Shown here one piece after another: positions 38,830 through 50,096 of a stretch of DNA of 64,000 nt. The DNA is from Nemania diffusa (Eukaryota > Ascomycota > Sordariomycetes > Xylariales > Xylariaceae). Numbering within the stretch: position 1 is the first letter of the stretch; the number at the start of each line of letters is the position of its first letter. Made by a program: the position numbers and the translations under genes. The notes under the pieces were generated by a model that did no database searches, was not told the origin of the DNA, and saw only the letters and a program-made list of their open reading frames with translations. The stretch lies in NCBI GenBank assembly GCA_038501195.1, contig JBBPUQ010000011.1:1488001-1552000 (forward strand). The letters are read 5' to 3'.

Positions 38830-40800
38830 TTTTTTTATTTATATTTTAAATATTATAATATAATAGTTAATAAATTAAAAATTAAAATAACTAAATTATA
38901 AATTATTATATAATTAAATATTAGCTATAATAAATTAAAAAAAACTTTTTTAATAAAAATATATTTTTAAAAAACTAATAAAATTTAATATTTCAATTTA
39001 AAAATATTTTATTTTTATAAAAACAAGCTTTTATAAAACTATTAGTTATTATTTAATAATTATATATTAAAAAAATGTTATTTTAAATAATATAGCTAAT
39101 AAATTAAAATATATAATTAAATATATAATTAATTAAAATATTTAATTTAAAAATTATTTAGTTAATAATTAAAAATAATATTAAATATTGAATTTATAAT
39201 TATAAAAAGTTTAATTAAAAAACTATTATAGTTAAAATAAAAAATTAAATTATTATAATTAATAAAAATAATTAATAAAAACTAAAATATAATAATTTAA
39301 TATAAATTATTTAAATATTAAATTAAATATTATAAAATATTTTAATTAATTAATATTTATATTATAAAACTTTAAAATATTTAAAACTAAAAATATAAAT
39401 TATTTTAAAAAATTTTTAAAAATTTATTAAAAAAAAAATATAAATTTTAAATATAATTTATAAAAATTTACTAAAATAAAAATAAAGCTTTTAAAAACTT
39501 TGTTTAAAATAACAAGTTTTAATATATAAATTAAAAAATAAAAATTAATTAAATAATATAATAATAATATTATATAAAAAAATAAAATAATAAAATATAT
39601 AATAAATAAATAATTTATTTAAATTTATTTTTAAATAATTATATATTAAAAATATATTAAATAAATATAGTTATATTAATAATTTTTAATTTAATAAATT
39701 AATTTAAATTAAAAATTAATTATATAAATAAAAAAATTGTTAATAAAATAAAAACTATAATAAATTATAATATATAAAAACAAATAAATTATTTTTTTAT
39801 TTTTATTATAATAAATTTAAATATTTAATTAAAAATTATAAAAAAAAATAATATAATATATAAATAATAAATAATTAAAAAATATATAAAACTTAATTAT
39901 TTATATTAAAATATTTTAAATAAATATAAAATATTAAAATTATTCAATTTAATATTAAAAAAAAATTAAAAAATAAATTAAAATAAAACAATATATTTAA
40001 TTTATTTTAATTAAAAAATTTTGAATATTTAATATAAATAAATTATTTAAAGTTTTAATTATTTTTAAATTATATAATAAAAAACTATAATAATAAATAA
40101 TAATATATATAAATATAAAAATATAAATAAATATTATTTATAAAAATTTAATATAAAAAAAGTTTTAATTAATTAATATATAAATTTTATTTTTATTAAA
40201 TTTTAGTTATAAATTTTTATATTATTAAAAAGTTTATAAAATAATATTAAAAATAATTAATATTAAAAATATTTATAAATTTTTTATATAAATATTTTTT
40301 ATTATTAAATATAACTAATTAATTTTTAAATTTTTAATATTAAAATTAAATATAAAATAATTAAAAATTATTTTAAATATTATATTAAATTAATAATATT
40401 TTAAAAAGTTCAAAAAAATAAATTTTAAAAATTTTATTAATATAATAATTAAAAATAAATAAACTTTTATTATAAATTTTAAAAATATAAAATTAAAAAA
40501 AAAAACTTTTTTTTAAAAAAATTAATAATAATATTTAATTAAAACAAATTATTTTATTATAATATTTTAAAAACTTTTATTATATATATTTTAAATAAAA
40601 TATAAAAAAACTATTAATTTTAAATAAAATAAAATATATAATTAATTTAATAAAAAAAATAAAAATATTTAATAAAAAATTAATATTTAAAAAAAATTTA
40701 ATATTTAAAAATAAATATAAAAATATTTATATTATTTATATTTAAAAAAAATAATATAATATAATTATATATAAATTATAAAAAATTAAATAAAATTATT
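38830..40800 (+). pseudogene. H2 gag/protease region, decayed
   Basis: Collinear with 18906-21000 of H1. No motif readable; assigned by order. Confidence 0.5.
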
Positions 40801-42100
40801 ATAAAAATAAATATTTTTTATTATTAATTTTAAAAATTATAAACTATTTAAAATTTATAAAAATATTAAATTAAATTTAAAAAATATTTATTATTCAATT
40901 TAAATTAAATTTAATAATTAATAAAAAATTACTTTTTAAATATATTATAATTATTTTAAATATATAATAATATTATTTAAATTAATTAATATTTTAATAA
41001 TATTTTAAATTTATATATATAAAGTTTTAATAAAACTAATAAACTATATTTATATAGTTTATTTAAATAATATTACTATTTTTTTTAATATAAAAAAAAA
41101 AATATAAAATTTATTTTTAATTAATTTATAAATATTTAAAGCAATATTAATTATTTATAAAACTATTAAAATATAATTTTTTTTAAAAAATTTTTTTTTT
41201 TTTAAAATTTATTATAAATATTAAAAATATTAATATAAATAATTAATAAATAAATATAATTAAAAAATTAAAAATATTTAAATTAATATATAATATATAA
41301 ATAGTTTTAAATTTTATAAATTTTTATTAAAAATTTATTATAAAATATTTATAAATAATAATATTTATTATAATATTATTAAAATAAAATATAACTATAA
41401 ATTAATTTATATTTAATTAAATTTAAAAAAATAAAAAAAACTTTTTAAATAATTAAAAAATGTTTATAAATATAATAATTTAATAATATTAAAATAACTA
41501 ATTAAAAATATAAATTAAAAATAATATATTAATTATAATAATATTAAATATATTATTTTAATTATATAAATTAAAATAATAATTAATTAATTATTAATTA
41601 TATAAATTTATTAATATAAAAATAAAATAAATTATAAAATAATAAAAATTATTAGTTATAATAAAAAGCTATAAATATTAAAAATAATATTTAAAAAAAA
41701 TTATATATACTTTTATAATATAAACTAATTATATAATATTTTAAAATATAATTAATTTTTTTATATAAAATTTTTATAACTAATTAATATAATAAATATA
41801 TAAATTAATTTAATTTAATTTTAAAATTTAATATTAATTAAAAATTATTAATTTTATAAATAATTTATTACAAAAATTTAATAATATAATAAATAAAATT
41901 TAATATAAAAATATAATTTTAATATTATAAAAAAAACTATAATTAATAAATAATTTATTTATATAAGTTTAATAAATTATAACTATAATATTATATATAA
42001 AAAATAAAAATAAAATATTAAAATTATTAATTTAAATTTTTTAAAAAATATTAATTAAATATTATTTAATTAAATTTTTAATAATTATAATTTAAATAAT
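40801..42100 (+). pseudogene. H2 reverse transcriptase-RNase H relic
   Basis: YLNNITIF at 41060-41083 stands for YLDDI(T/L)IF. The next 150 residues, stops allowed, follow the gypsy connection domain: a block with NSFKFYKFLLKIYYKIF corresponds to (Q)SFLGF..YYRRFI, and FKQLKKCL to AF..LK..L. These matches fix family, strand and frame. RNase H is expected directly after and is not resolved. Confidence 0.75.
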
Positions 42101-43500
42101 TGATTTAAATATTTATAAAAAGTTATATTTTTATTATATAATTATAAATAATTTTTAAAAAATATAAAATAAAAAATATAATTATAAATATTTTATTTAT
42201 TAAATATATATAATTATAATAATTTATATATTAATAATTATTAAATTAATTTAAATAAATATTAATTAATTTATATTTATATTATAAAAATATAATGTTA
42301 AAATTATTATTTATAATTAATATATTTTATATTTTATAATTAAAAAATTAATTAAAAATAAAATAATATTTTAATTGTAAATTTTAAAAAAGTTTTATAA
42401 TATAATTAAAAAATTATAAATTAAAAATTTAAATATTATAATATTTGTTAAAATTGTTTATTAATATATTAAAACTAAAAAAAATTATTATATAAATAAT
42501 AATAAAACATTTTTATTTAAAAATTATTTTATATTTTAAATTAAAAAGTTTTATATTAATAAATTAATAATTAATATTATAATAATTTTAAAATAAATAA
42601 TATAAAAAAAAACAAAATAACTAAATTATTTTAATAAAAATTTTATTAAAAAAAACTAAAATAAAATATTTATAAATATATTATAAACTATTAAATATAT
42701 AATAAAACTAAATAATTTGAATATAAATTTTATAAAAAATTATAAATATTGTTTTTATTAAATTAATTATTTTAAAAAATTAATTTAAATTTTATTATAA
42801 AGTTATTTTTATATATTAAAATTAATAAAATTAAATATAATATAGTTTTAATAATTATTAATTGTTTTATAAAAATAATATTATTTTTATTTATTATAAA
42901 AACTTTTAATATTATTAAATTAATATAAATATTATATAAATAAATAAAATATAAATTTAATTTATTAAAAAAAATTATAAATAATAAAAATAAATTAATT
43001 ATAAACTATTTTTAAAAAAAATTTTATAACAAAAAAAAAATTAAGTAATAATTATTTACTATTTAATATTTATAAATTAATAAATAATTAAAATATATTT
43101 ATTAAATTTTTAAAAAATATTTAAAAAATATATACTATTTAAAAATTAAATATATAATTTAAAATTATTTAAAAATTAAAATTTATATATAATAATAATA
43201 TATATATTATTATTAAATATTTATTTGTTAAAAGTTTATATAGTTATTATTTTAAAATTATAAAATTTATTTTAAAAAAATTATAATTAAAAATATAAAA
43301 AGTAAAATAAAACTATAATAAATTATAACTATTTAAAAAATATTTTATAAATATTAAATTAAAACTATAAAAATAATAATAAAAAAATATAATTAAAAAT
43401 ATATAATTAAAAAATATAAAATAAAAAAAATAATTAAATTATTTATAATTTATTTTTTAATTTAAATATAATTAAAAATTAGTTTTTATATATATTAAAA
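42101..43500 (+). pseudogene. H2 integrase relic
   Basis: A frame from about 42700 to 43260 parallels the gypsy integrase core. The clearest piece, KFIYNNNIYIIIKYLFVKSL at about 43178-43238, fits the conserved (AE)FAYNNS.H..T..SPF..(L)YG block. The catalytic Asp codons upstream appear as Asn. Stops are frequent. Confidence 0.75.
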
Positions 43501-45672
43501 TAAAAGTTATAAAAAAAATAAAACTATAAATATATTAAATTAAATTATTTTTATAATATTTAAAAATATATAATATATTTTTTATATTATTTTTAAAACT
43601 ATAAATTAAATATTAAAAAAATATAAAATAGTAAATATTTTTTAAAATAAAAAATAAATAAAAAAAATAAATAATAAAAAATATAATTTATTATAAAAGA
43701 AATAAAAATATATTAAAATATTTAATAAAATAAAAAAGCTAATTAATTAAATATAATATATAAAAATTAAAAAAATATTTAATTAATATAAAAGTTTTTT
43801 TTATAAAATATAAATAAAAAACAAAAAAATTATATATTAAATAAAATAATTTAATTTTAAATTAAAAATAATATAAATAATAATATTTTATTATAATAAT
43901 TATTAAAAAATATAAATAATAAAAAAAAAAAATTAATTAAAAAATTAATTTATTAAATAAAATTAAAAAAACTATTAAAAACTAAATTTTATTAATAAAA
44001 GCAAATAAAAATTTTATTAATATAAAAATTAAAAAAAAAAACAAATCTTAAATATTAATAAAAAAAAAGTTTTAAAAAAAAACTATTAATAAAAGTTAAT
44101 AAAAATTAAAAAATTATAAAATAATTAAAAAATAACTTATAAAAATTATTATAATAACATAAAATTTAAAATTAATAATAAATTAATAAATAAATATTAA
44201 ATATTTTATAAATGAATTTATAAAAATAATTAAATATAATATAAACTAAAAAAAAGTTTTATTAAAATTTAAAAAAATTATTATTAAAAAAAAAAAAAAA
44301 CTATTAAGTTTAATTAATAATAATATATTAATTATTAAATAAATGTAAAATAAATTTATTATTATTGTTTAAATAATAAAACTAAAATATTTATATATAA
44401 AAAAATACTATATAATATAAAAATAAAAATTTTATAAAATAATTATTTTAATTTTAACTATTTTAATATTAATATTATTTTAAAACAATAAATTTATATT
44501 AAAAAATTAAATAAAATTTATATAATAATATTTTATTAATTAATTAATAATTATTTTAATAAATATAAAAATAAATATTAAAACAAATAAAAAAAAAAAA
44601 GTTTTAATTATATTTTAATTATATAATAATAAAAATATAATAAATTTTTTTTTTAATTATAAATTAATTAATAATAAAACATTAAAAAAATAATTAAAAA
44701 TTATTTTTTAAATATAAGTTATAAAAAAACATTTAAAAAATTTATAATTAATATTTTTAATTAAAAAGTTAAAAAATAATAAATAATAATCGTTTTAGTT
44801 TATATAATTATTAAATATTTAAAATTAAAAACAATAAAAATAATATGTTTTTTTTTTAAATTATTTTATATAAAATATAATTAGTTTTTTTTAAAATATA
44901 TATATAATAATTTTAATATAAAACATATTTATTAATTATTTTAGTAATATTAATTTAATAATAAAAAAAAACATTTTTTATATATATAATAAAACTAAAA
45001 AAAAATTTAATAAACTTTTATATAATATTTCAAAGAAAAAAAACTTAAAAATGTTAAAAATTTTAATATATAAACTAGTAAATAATTTCAAATAATAAAA
45101 ATAATTTTTAATAAAATAAACTATATAATTATATATATATAAAATATATTTAATATTATTAAATAAAACTAATATATATAAACAATATATTTAACAATTA
45201 AAATATATTTTAATAATATATTAAAAATAAAACTTTATATTAAAAATATTATAAATTTAAAAGTTTTTATTATTGTTATTTTTTTTAATAAATATTTTAT
45301 AATTAAAATGTTATTAATTTTATTTTTTATTAAAAAAGTAAATTTTAACAAAAGTTTTTTATAATGTTATAATAAATAATAAAAAAATAAAAAATAAAAA
45401 AATAAAAAAGAAAAAAAAAGTAAATAAAAAAAAAAGAAAAAAAAAAAGTAAATAAATAATTAATTAATAAAAAGCTAAAAAAATAAAAAAAAAAATAACT
45501 ATAAAATTTATAAAATATATATAAAAAAAAAAACATATTATAACATATATAAAAATTAATTAAAATATAAAAATTAAATATTTATTTATAAAAATATAAA
45601 AATATATAACTTAACAATAATAACATTGATTATATTAATTAATATTAAAAATTAACACTTTAAAAAAAATAA
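43501..45672. other. H2 3' region after integrase
   Basis: Collinear with 23701-26011 of H1. A-rich low-complexity sequence at 45380-45450 gives a spurious minus-strand Phe/Tyr reading frame (45345-45536). No supported gene or chromodomain. Confidence 0.5.
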
Positions 45673-45872
45673 TATAAAAAAACAGTTATTATTACACTAT
45701 ACTACACTATATATATAGCAAATATAAATTAAGTATTAGCTAATTAATATTTAAAAAATTACAGTATATAAAATTCATTTTTAAATAAAAATAATTTATT
45801 ATAATTACTTTTTAAAATCAGTAATTATTTTATAAAATAATTATATTTATATTATATGTTGTAACTTTTATA
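45673..45872 (+). repeat. H2 3' LTR (200 bp)
   Basis: Starts TATAAAAAAACAGTTATTA, ends GTAACTTTTATA at 45872; retains ACACTATACTACACTA where the H1 LTRs have only A and T. Confidence 0.85.
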
Positions 45873-46602
45873 AATTATTTAAATAATTTTTATAATATAT
45901 ATATAAATAATATTTTTATTTATTTAAACAATATAAAAAATTATAAAAAGTATATATAACTAGTATTATAACAACTATATATTATAAAACTTTAAATAAA
46001 TTTAAAAAAATTTAAATTTTATATTATAAAAACTAAGTTTTTAAAATATATTGTTAATATAAATAATAATTAAGTTGATTTAGTTAAAACAAATATAATA
46101 AAAAATTAAAAAGTTTTTATTATTATAAAAAAAAATACAATCGTTTTTAAAATTTTATAACTTTTATAAAAAGTTTGTTAAAAATTATAAGAAATTGCTA
46201 TTTTTATAATATAATTAACTAAAAAAAATATAGCTTTTTTATAAATTTAAAAATATAACTAAAATTTTATATAATTAAAAAAAGTATTAATGTTTTATTT
46301 AATATTATAATATTAAAATAAATATTTTTAATAATATAATAGCTAATATATTATTTTAAAAGTACAATTATAATTAATATTTAATTATTTATTATTTTAA
46401 AACTTTATAAAATGTTAAGCTAAATTATAAAATTTTTAATAAAAAAATGTTTGTAATATTATTAGCTTTTAAAAAATAAAAACTTAAATTAATTAATAAA
46501 CAATTTAAACTGTTTTTAGTAATAATTAACTATTAAACTTTAAAACACTTTTTTTAAAAGCAATATTTAAACTTACAACAAATAAAATAAATTAAACTAT
46601 TT
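45873..46602 (+). pseudogene. Ty3/gypsy element G2: end of RT and RNase H, part 1
   Basis: Directly repeated at 57320-57690 (G1). YINNIFIYL at 45900-45926 is gypsy Y(I/V)DDI.IYS with both Asp codons as AAT. The frame continues with INLKKFKFYIIKTKFLKYI, matching the (L)(D/N)LKKCEF.V..TKFLG(Y/F)I segment, then the FYR.F(I/V)KNY block and into RNase H up to LQQIK.IKLF at the small LTR element. The reading frame resumes correctly after that element at 48052. The 5' half is missing, cut by H2. Confidence 0.85.
46598..46602. repeat. Target-site duplication TATTT, left
   Basis: Identical to 48052-48056; flanks the small LTR element. Confidence 0.85.
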
Positions 46603-46764
46603 TATAAAAAGGCAAGTGGTTCTGCTCTATATAAGTTTTTAACCGCTTTGTGGTTAAAACATAACTATAAGTTATATAGTTATAAGCTAGTATTATATAA
46701 GTTATTATTAACGGGGTAATAACTTTAGTTAACGCGCTTTTAGCACAGCAGTTAACTTTTTATA
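46603..46764 (+). repeat. Left terminal repeat of small LTR element (162 bp)
   Basis: Contains the palindrome TTTAACCGC-TTT-GTGGTTAAA around 46638-46658 and GTTATTATTAACGGGGTAATAAC around 46700-46722. Less mutated than its partner. Confidence 0.85.
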
Positions 46765-46945
46765 CTGTTATTACCTTTGCATTAAAAAGTTATTAATTTA
46801 AATCTAAGTTGTAATATATATAAAAACTTTAAAACAAAGCTTTTTAAAAATAAAAATAAAAACTTAACTTTATTTTTAATACTAAACTAACTTTTTTAAT
46901 ATAAATATTATATATATAAACATTTAAAAACTATATATAAATTAT

Positions 46946-46950
46946 ATGCT
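46946..46950. repeat. Target-site duplication ATGCT, left
   Basis: Identical to 47177-47181; flanks the 226-bp element. Confidence 0.85.
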
Positions 46951-47176
46951 TAGTAAGGTCTACTATGGGTAGTGCCTGTATTTGAGTCTGTAAAAGTATG
47001 ATGTAGATTAGAAGGAGTAGACCTGCAAGGTCAGGTCAAGGGAGGAGACCTAAGGGCTCCTCTCACCTATCTAATCTACTGATGTGGGGTAGTCCTAAAT
47101 AGGACTAGTGCCAGAGATACATACAGAGTGGTCCTAGAAGACCCATTCTTCAGGACCCCCATACCTGTCTGTATCA
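46951..47176 (+). mobile_element. 226-bp hairpin-rich element, nearly unmutated copy
   Basis: Bounded by perfect 5-bp duplications ATGCT, starts TAGTAAGGTC and ends CTGTATCA. Its C+G content is far above the surroundings, so it arrived late or escaped mutation. It can fold into several perfect hairpins: an outer 10-bp stem (47003-47012 with 47070-47079) enclosing GACCT/AGGTC (47020-47032) and GAGGAG/CTCCTC (47042-47062), then AGTCCTA/TAGGACT (47091-47106), then GGTCCT/AGGACC (47130-47157). No coding frame. TA(TG?)...CA ends and 5-bp duplication favour a solo LTR; a structured non-autonomous element is the alternative. Second copy at 11299-11524. Confidence 0.85.
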
Positions 47177-47181
47177 ATGCT
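47177..47181. repeat. Target-site duplication ATGCT, right
   Basis: Identical to 46946-46950. Confidence 0.85.
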
Positions 47182-47889
47182 ATTTATATATAAAACTAAA
47201 AACTTTAGTTATAACTAGTTTAAAATATTTAAGCTATATATTAATGCACTTTTATAAATAATTAATTAGAAATTAACTGCGAAATTTTTTTAAAAAAGCA
47301 AACATTATAAAGTAATCTTTTATATGCAAATTTGCTATATATATAAACTAAATATTTTTTAAAAAATAATTAAACAATAATTATATTATATAAGTAAAAA
47401 TTATTATATTATTATATTTATTTATATTATAAAAAGTATTAGCTTTAATAAATAAATAAAGTTTAAAAATATTTTATATAATATAACAATATTATATAAA
47501 TATAATATTATAAACAATATATAATATATATAATAGTTATATTATATTTATATATAAAACTTATTTGTAAAAATTAACTATATATAAATTTAAAAAGCAA
47601 CTTAGTTAACAAATATTTTTAAAAATAATTTAATTAATTTATAACTAATATTTAAATATATATTAATATTATAAATTTAAAACATATTAATAAATAATTA
47701 ATAAAATAATATAAATAATTAAATAAATAACATAGCTGCTATAATATAGCTTTTTAATTATATAAAGTTTAATTTTTAAAATTTTTTTAAAACGTTTATA
47801 TTTTAACTATATATAGCATTAACAAAACTTTTGTTTAATATATATTTACATAACAAATTTAAAACTAATTTTTTTAAAAGAAAAAATAG

Positions 47890-48051
47890 TATAAAAAAAC
47901 AAGTAGTTTTACTTTATATAGATTTTTAACTGCTTTATAATTAAAACGCAACTATAAATTATATAATTATAAGCTAATATTATATAAGTTATTGCTAACA
48001 AAGTAATAACTTTAGTTAATGCACTTTTAGCGCAGCAGTTAATTTTTTATA
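47890..48051 (+). repeat. Right terminal repeat of small LTR element (162 bp)
   Basis: Same length as 46603-46764; most differences are G-to-A or C-to-T in this copy, for example ACGGGG read as ACAAAG. Confidence 0.85.
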
Positions 48052-48056
48052 TATTT
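48052..48056. repeat. Target-site duplication TATTT, right
   Basis: Identical to 46598-46602. Confidence 0.85.
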
Positions 48057-49419
48057 ATAAAATATAACTTTTATATTATATATTGTTTTAAAAAAAAAAT
48101 ATATTAGTTAATATATTAACAAAAAAACATAAAAACTTTGTTATATAAAAAAGAAAAAAAAAACGCAAAAATATTTAATGATTTTTTAATTAATAAATAA
48201 TTTAATATATAATATATTTATATAAATAATTAAACAAGTCAAACTATTTATTATAAAATTATAAAAAAATATAAAAGCTTTATTAAATTTTTAATTAATT
48301 ATAAAAATATTTAAAAAAAAATAAAAAAATTTTTAATATAGAAATATATTATAAAAAAGCTACTTTTAATAAAAATAACTTATAGTTAATAATTAATAAT
48401 TTAATTACTTTTAATAAAAAACTTATAATTTTTAACTTTTTATATTTTTATATTTAATTTATTTAAAAAATATATAATAAAATGTTTATAATATATTTTT
48501 AAAAAAAAAACATATAAGCTTTTTATAAAATGTTATTAGTAGTTTAATTTTTAAAACAATTATAATATATATATTTTTAATTGTATAAAATGCTGTTTTA
48601 TAAAAGTTTTATATAATAAAATATTTAGTAACTTTATATTATTTTTTAGTTTAAATTATATATAAAAACATTTAATTGTTAATTTTAAATAAATATTTAA
48701 AAATAAATATAGTTTTAATAATATATTAATTATAATAAACTAGTTAAAAAAAAAGTATAAACTGTATTTTATACTATAAAAACAACTGTAGAAAATATTA
48801 TATAAATATATTATAAAAGTTTTTTTAAAGTTTTTAAAATATTAATTATATTAACATTTAATAAAAAACTTTAATTTATATTTGCATTTATAAATAAATT
48901 ATATAAAGTTATAAAAATTATATATATTTTAATATTTATAAATTATTATAAAATTATTAAATAAATTAAAATTATAAATAAATATTTAAATTAATAGATT
49001 TAATTTTATATTAATTATTATTAAAATAACTAGTTTAAACAAATTTTTATAATAAATTATATATAAGCTTTATTGTTTTATAAGTTAACAAAACTATTAT
49101 TTTATAAAATTAAAATAAAGTTTTTTATATTGTTTTATATTAACTAAAAAAATTATATAGTTTAAAAAAAGCTAAAAAGCTTATTAATAGCTAAAAAAAT
49201 ACTATAAATAAAAATATAAAATAAAATATAAAAAATTATATAGTTTATTAATTTTATTAAATAAAGTTTAAAATATATTTAAAATTATATAATTAAATAA
49301 ATTAACTAAAAATGTTATAACTTTAATTTTATTATAAACAATTATATATTTATTTTAAAAAAACAACAATTTTAAGTTGTTAATAAACTTTTAAATAAAT
49401 TTAATTATTTAATAACATA

Positions 49420-49427
49420 GTAAATAT
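49420..49427. repeat. 8-bp target-site duplication GTAAATAT, left
   Basis: Identical to 50089-50096. An 8-bp duplication is characteristic of hAT-superfamily transposition. Confidence 0.9.
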
Positions 49428-50088
49428 CAGGGTTGTGATTTGAGTTTTGAGTTTTTTGAGTTTTTTGAGTTACTAACTAACTAACTCAGATTTAGACTAA
49501 CTCAGACCCATTTTTTTGAGTTTGAGTTTGCCGACTGACTAACTCAGTTGAGTTTGAGTTAAGTTAGTGACTAACTCAAAAAACTCAAAAAACTTAAAAT
49601 TAAAGATTTAAAATTTTAAAACAGCTAAATAAAATAAGTAAAAATATAAATAAAAAACTAAAAAACTTTAGCTTTTTAAATATATTTGGTTTATATTTAT
49701 AGCTATTTTATACGATTTATGAAAATTAGTTTATTATAAGTAAATAATATTATATATTTATAAAACAGCTATTTTTGAAGTAAATAATTAGCATAAAAAT
49801 ATAAACTAAATAGTTTTATAAAGCTAAAAGTTACTAGTTTTTTATTTATATTTTTATTTATTTTTAGCCCCATTTTTTAGACCCGCTTTAATTTATTTTT
49901 AAGTTTTGAGTTTTGACTAACTAACTCAAAACTCAGTTGAGTTAGTCTAAGTTTGCCAGCTGACTAACTCAGTTGAGTTTGAGTTTGCCAGCTGACTAAC
50001 TCAACTGAGTTTGAGTTTGCTAGCTGACTAACTCAAACTCAAATTGTAGACTCAAACTTAGATTTAAGTAACTCAAATCACAACTTTG
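49428..50088. mobile_element. hAT-type MITE (661 bp)
   Basis: Terminal inverted repeats CAGGGTTGTGATTTGAGTT and, from the other end, CAAAGTTGTGATTTGAGTT (17 of 19 identical; the two differences are G against A). Perfect 8-bp target duplication. Both subterminal regions carry repeats of GAGTTTGAGTTTGCC.(G/A)CTGACTAACTCA in both orientations, as hAT transposase-binding arrays do. The centre (about 49600-49870) is AT-rich and non-coding, so it needs a transposase in trans. The ends are almost unmutated while the host gypsy is saturated, so it is a late arrival. Confidence 0.93.
49930..50050. repeat. Subterminal tandem repeats of the MITE
   Basis: Three to four copies of a roughly 32-bp unit built from GAGTTTGAGTTTGCCAGC and TGACTAACTCA(A/G)(T/C)T. 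A shorter set lies at 49515-49570 near the other end. They include internal palindromes such as AACTCAGTTGAGTT and AACTCAACTGAGTT. Confidence 0.85.
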
Positions 50089-50096
50089 GTAAATAT
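50089..50096. repeat. 8-bp target-site duplication GTAAATAT, right
   Basis: Identical to 49420-49427. Confidence 0.9.

Larger units (their letters stand above)
38630..45872 (+). mobile_element. Ty3/gypsy element H2, full length with 200-bp LTRs
   Basis: Second copy of the H1 family with LTRs 38630-38829 and 45673-45872, each 200 bp; about 7.2 kb, slightly shorter than H1 through many small internal deletions. Plus-strand RT motif YLNNITIF at 41060-41083 and integrase block KFIYNNNIYIIIKY at about 43178-43225. TTTAC precedes and AATTA follows, so no target duplication. Its 3' end abuts element G2 within the G2 reverse transcriptase to the base, but G2 sequence was not recognised on the left side. 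Confidence 0.85.
46765..47889 (+). other. Internal region of small LTR element
   Basis: About 0.9 kb of non-coding sequence once the 226-bp insertion is removed. No gag or pol residue pattern; no open frame. Begins CTGTTATTACCTTTGC, where a primer-binding site would be expected but is not recognisable. Confidence 0.6.
46603..48051 (+). mobile_element. Small non-autonomous LTR element (TRIM-like)
   Basis: Direct terminal repeats of exactly 162 bp (46603-46764 and 47890-48051), perfect target duplication TATTT. Total 1,449 bp, of which 231 bp come from a later insertion, so the original was about 1.2 kb, far too small for pol. Ends TA...TA, a mutated TG...CA. A purine run AAAAGAAAAAATAG directly before the right repeat (47876-47889) fits a polypurine tract and sets the orientation. 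It sits within the G2 RNase H; removing it with one duplicate restores the G2 frame. The left repeat is little mutated and the right one more. It must have been mobilised by enzymes from another element. Confidence 0.85.
48052..49427 (+). pseudogene. Ty3/gypsy element G2: RNase H end and integrase, part 2
   Basis: The frame continues from 46602 as IKYNFYIIYC, then KKKI, matching the end of gypsy RNase H (YNF.I.YRPGK.N..ADALSR), with the Arg-Pro-Gly part mutated. Integrase should occupy the rest, but no catalytic residue can be named. Interrupted at 49428 by a MITE. Confidence 0.7.

Noticed and set aside
45345..45536. Minus-strand Phe/Tyr-rich reading frame
   Set aside because: Antisense of an A-rich low-complexity tract in the 3' region of H2; the collinear region of H1 does not keep it.
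46611..46660. tRNA-like or Pol III box sequence in the small LTR element (GGTTCTGCTC)
   Set aside because: No matching A box, no cloverleaf and no acceptor stem; the nearby hairpin TTTAACC/GGTTAAA alone is not a tRNA.
47076..47110. Hammerhead ribozyme in the 226-bp element (CTGATG followed by a stem)
   Set aside because: CTGATG and the AGTCCTA/TAGGACT stem are present, but the core GAAA after the stem is absent (AGTGCC instead) and the A after CTGATG is T.
49428..50088. CRISPR-like array from repeated GAGTTTGAGTTTGCC units
   Set aside because: Units are adjacent, in both orientations and lie inside a TIR/TSD-bounded element; no unique spacers.
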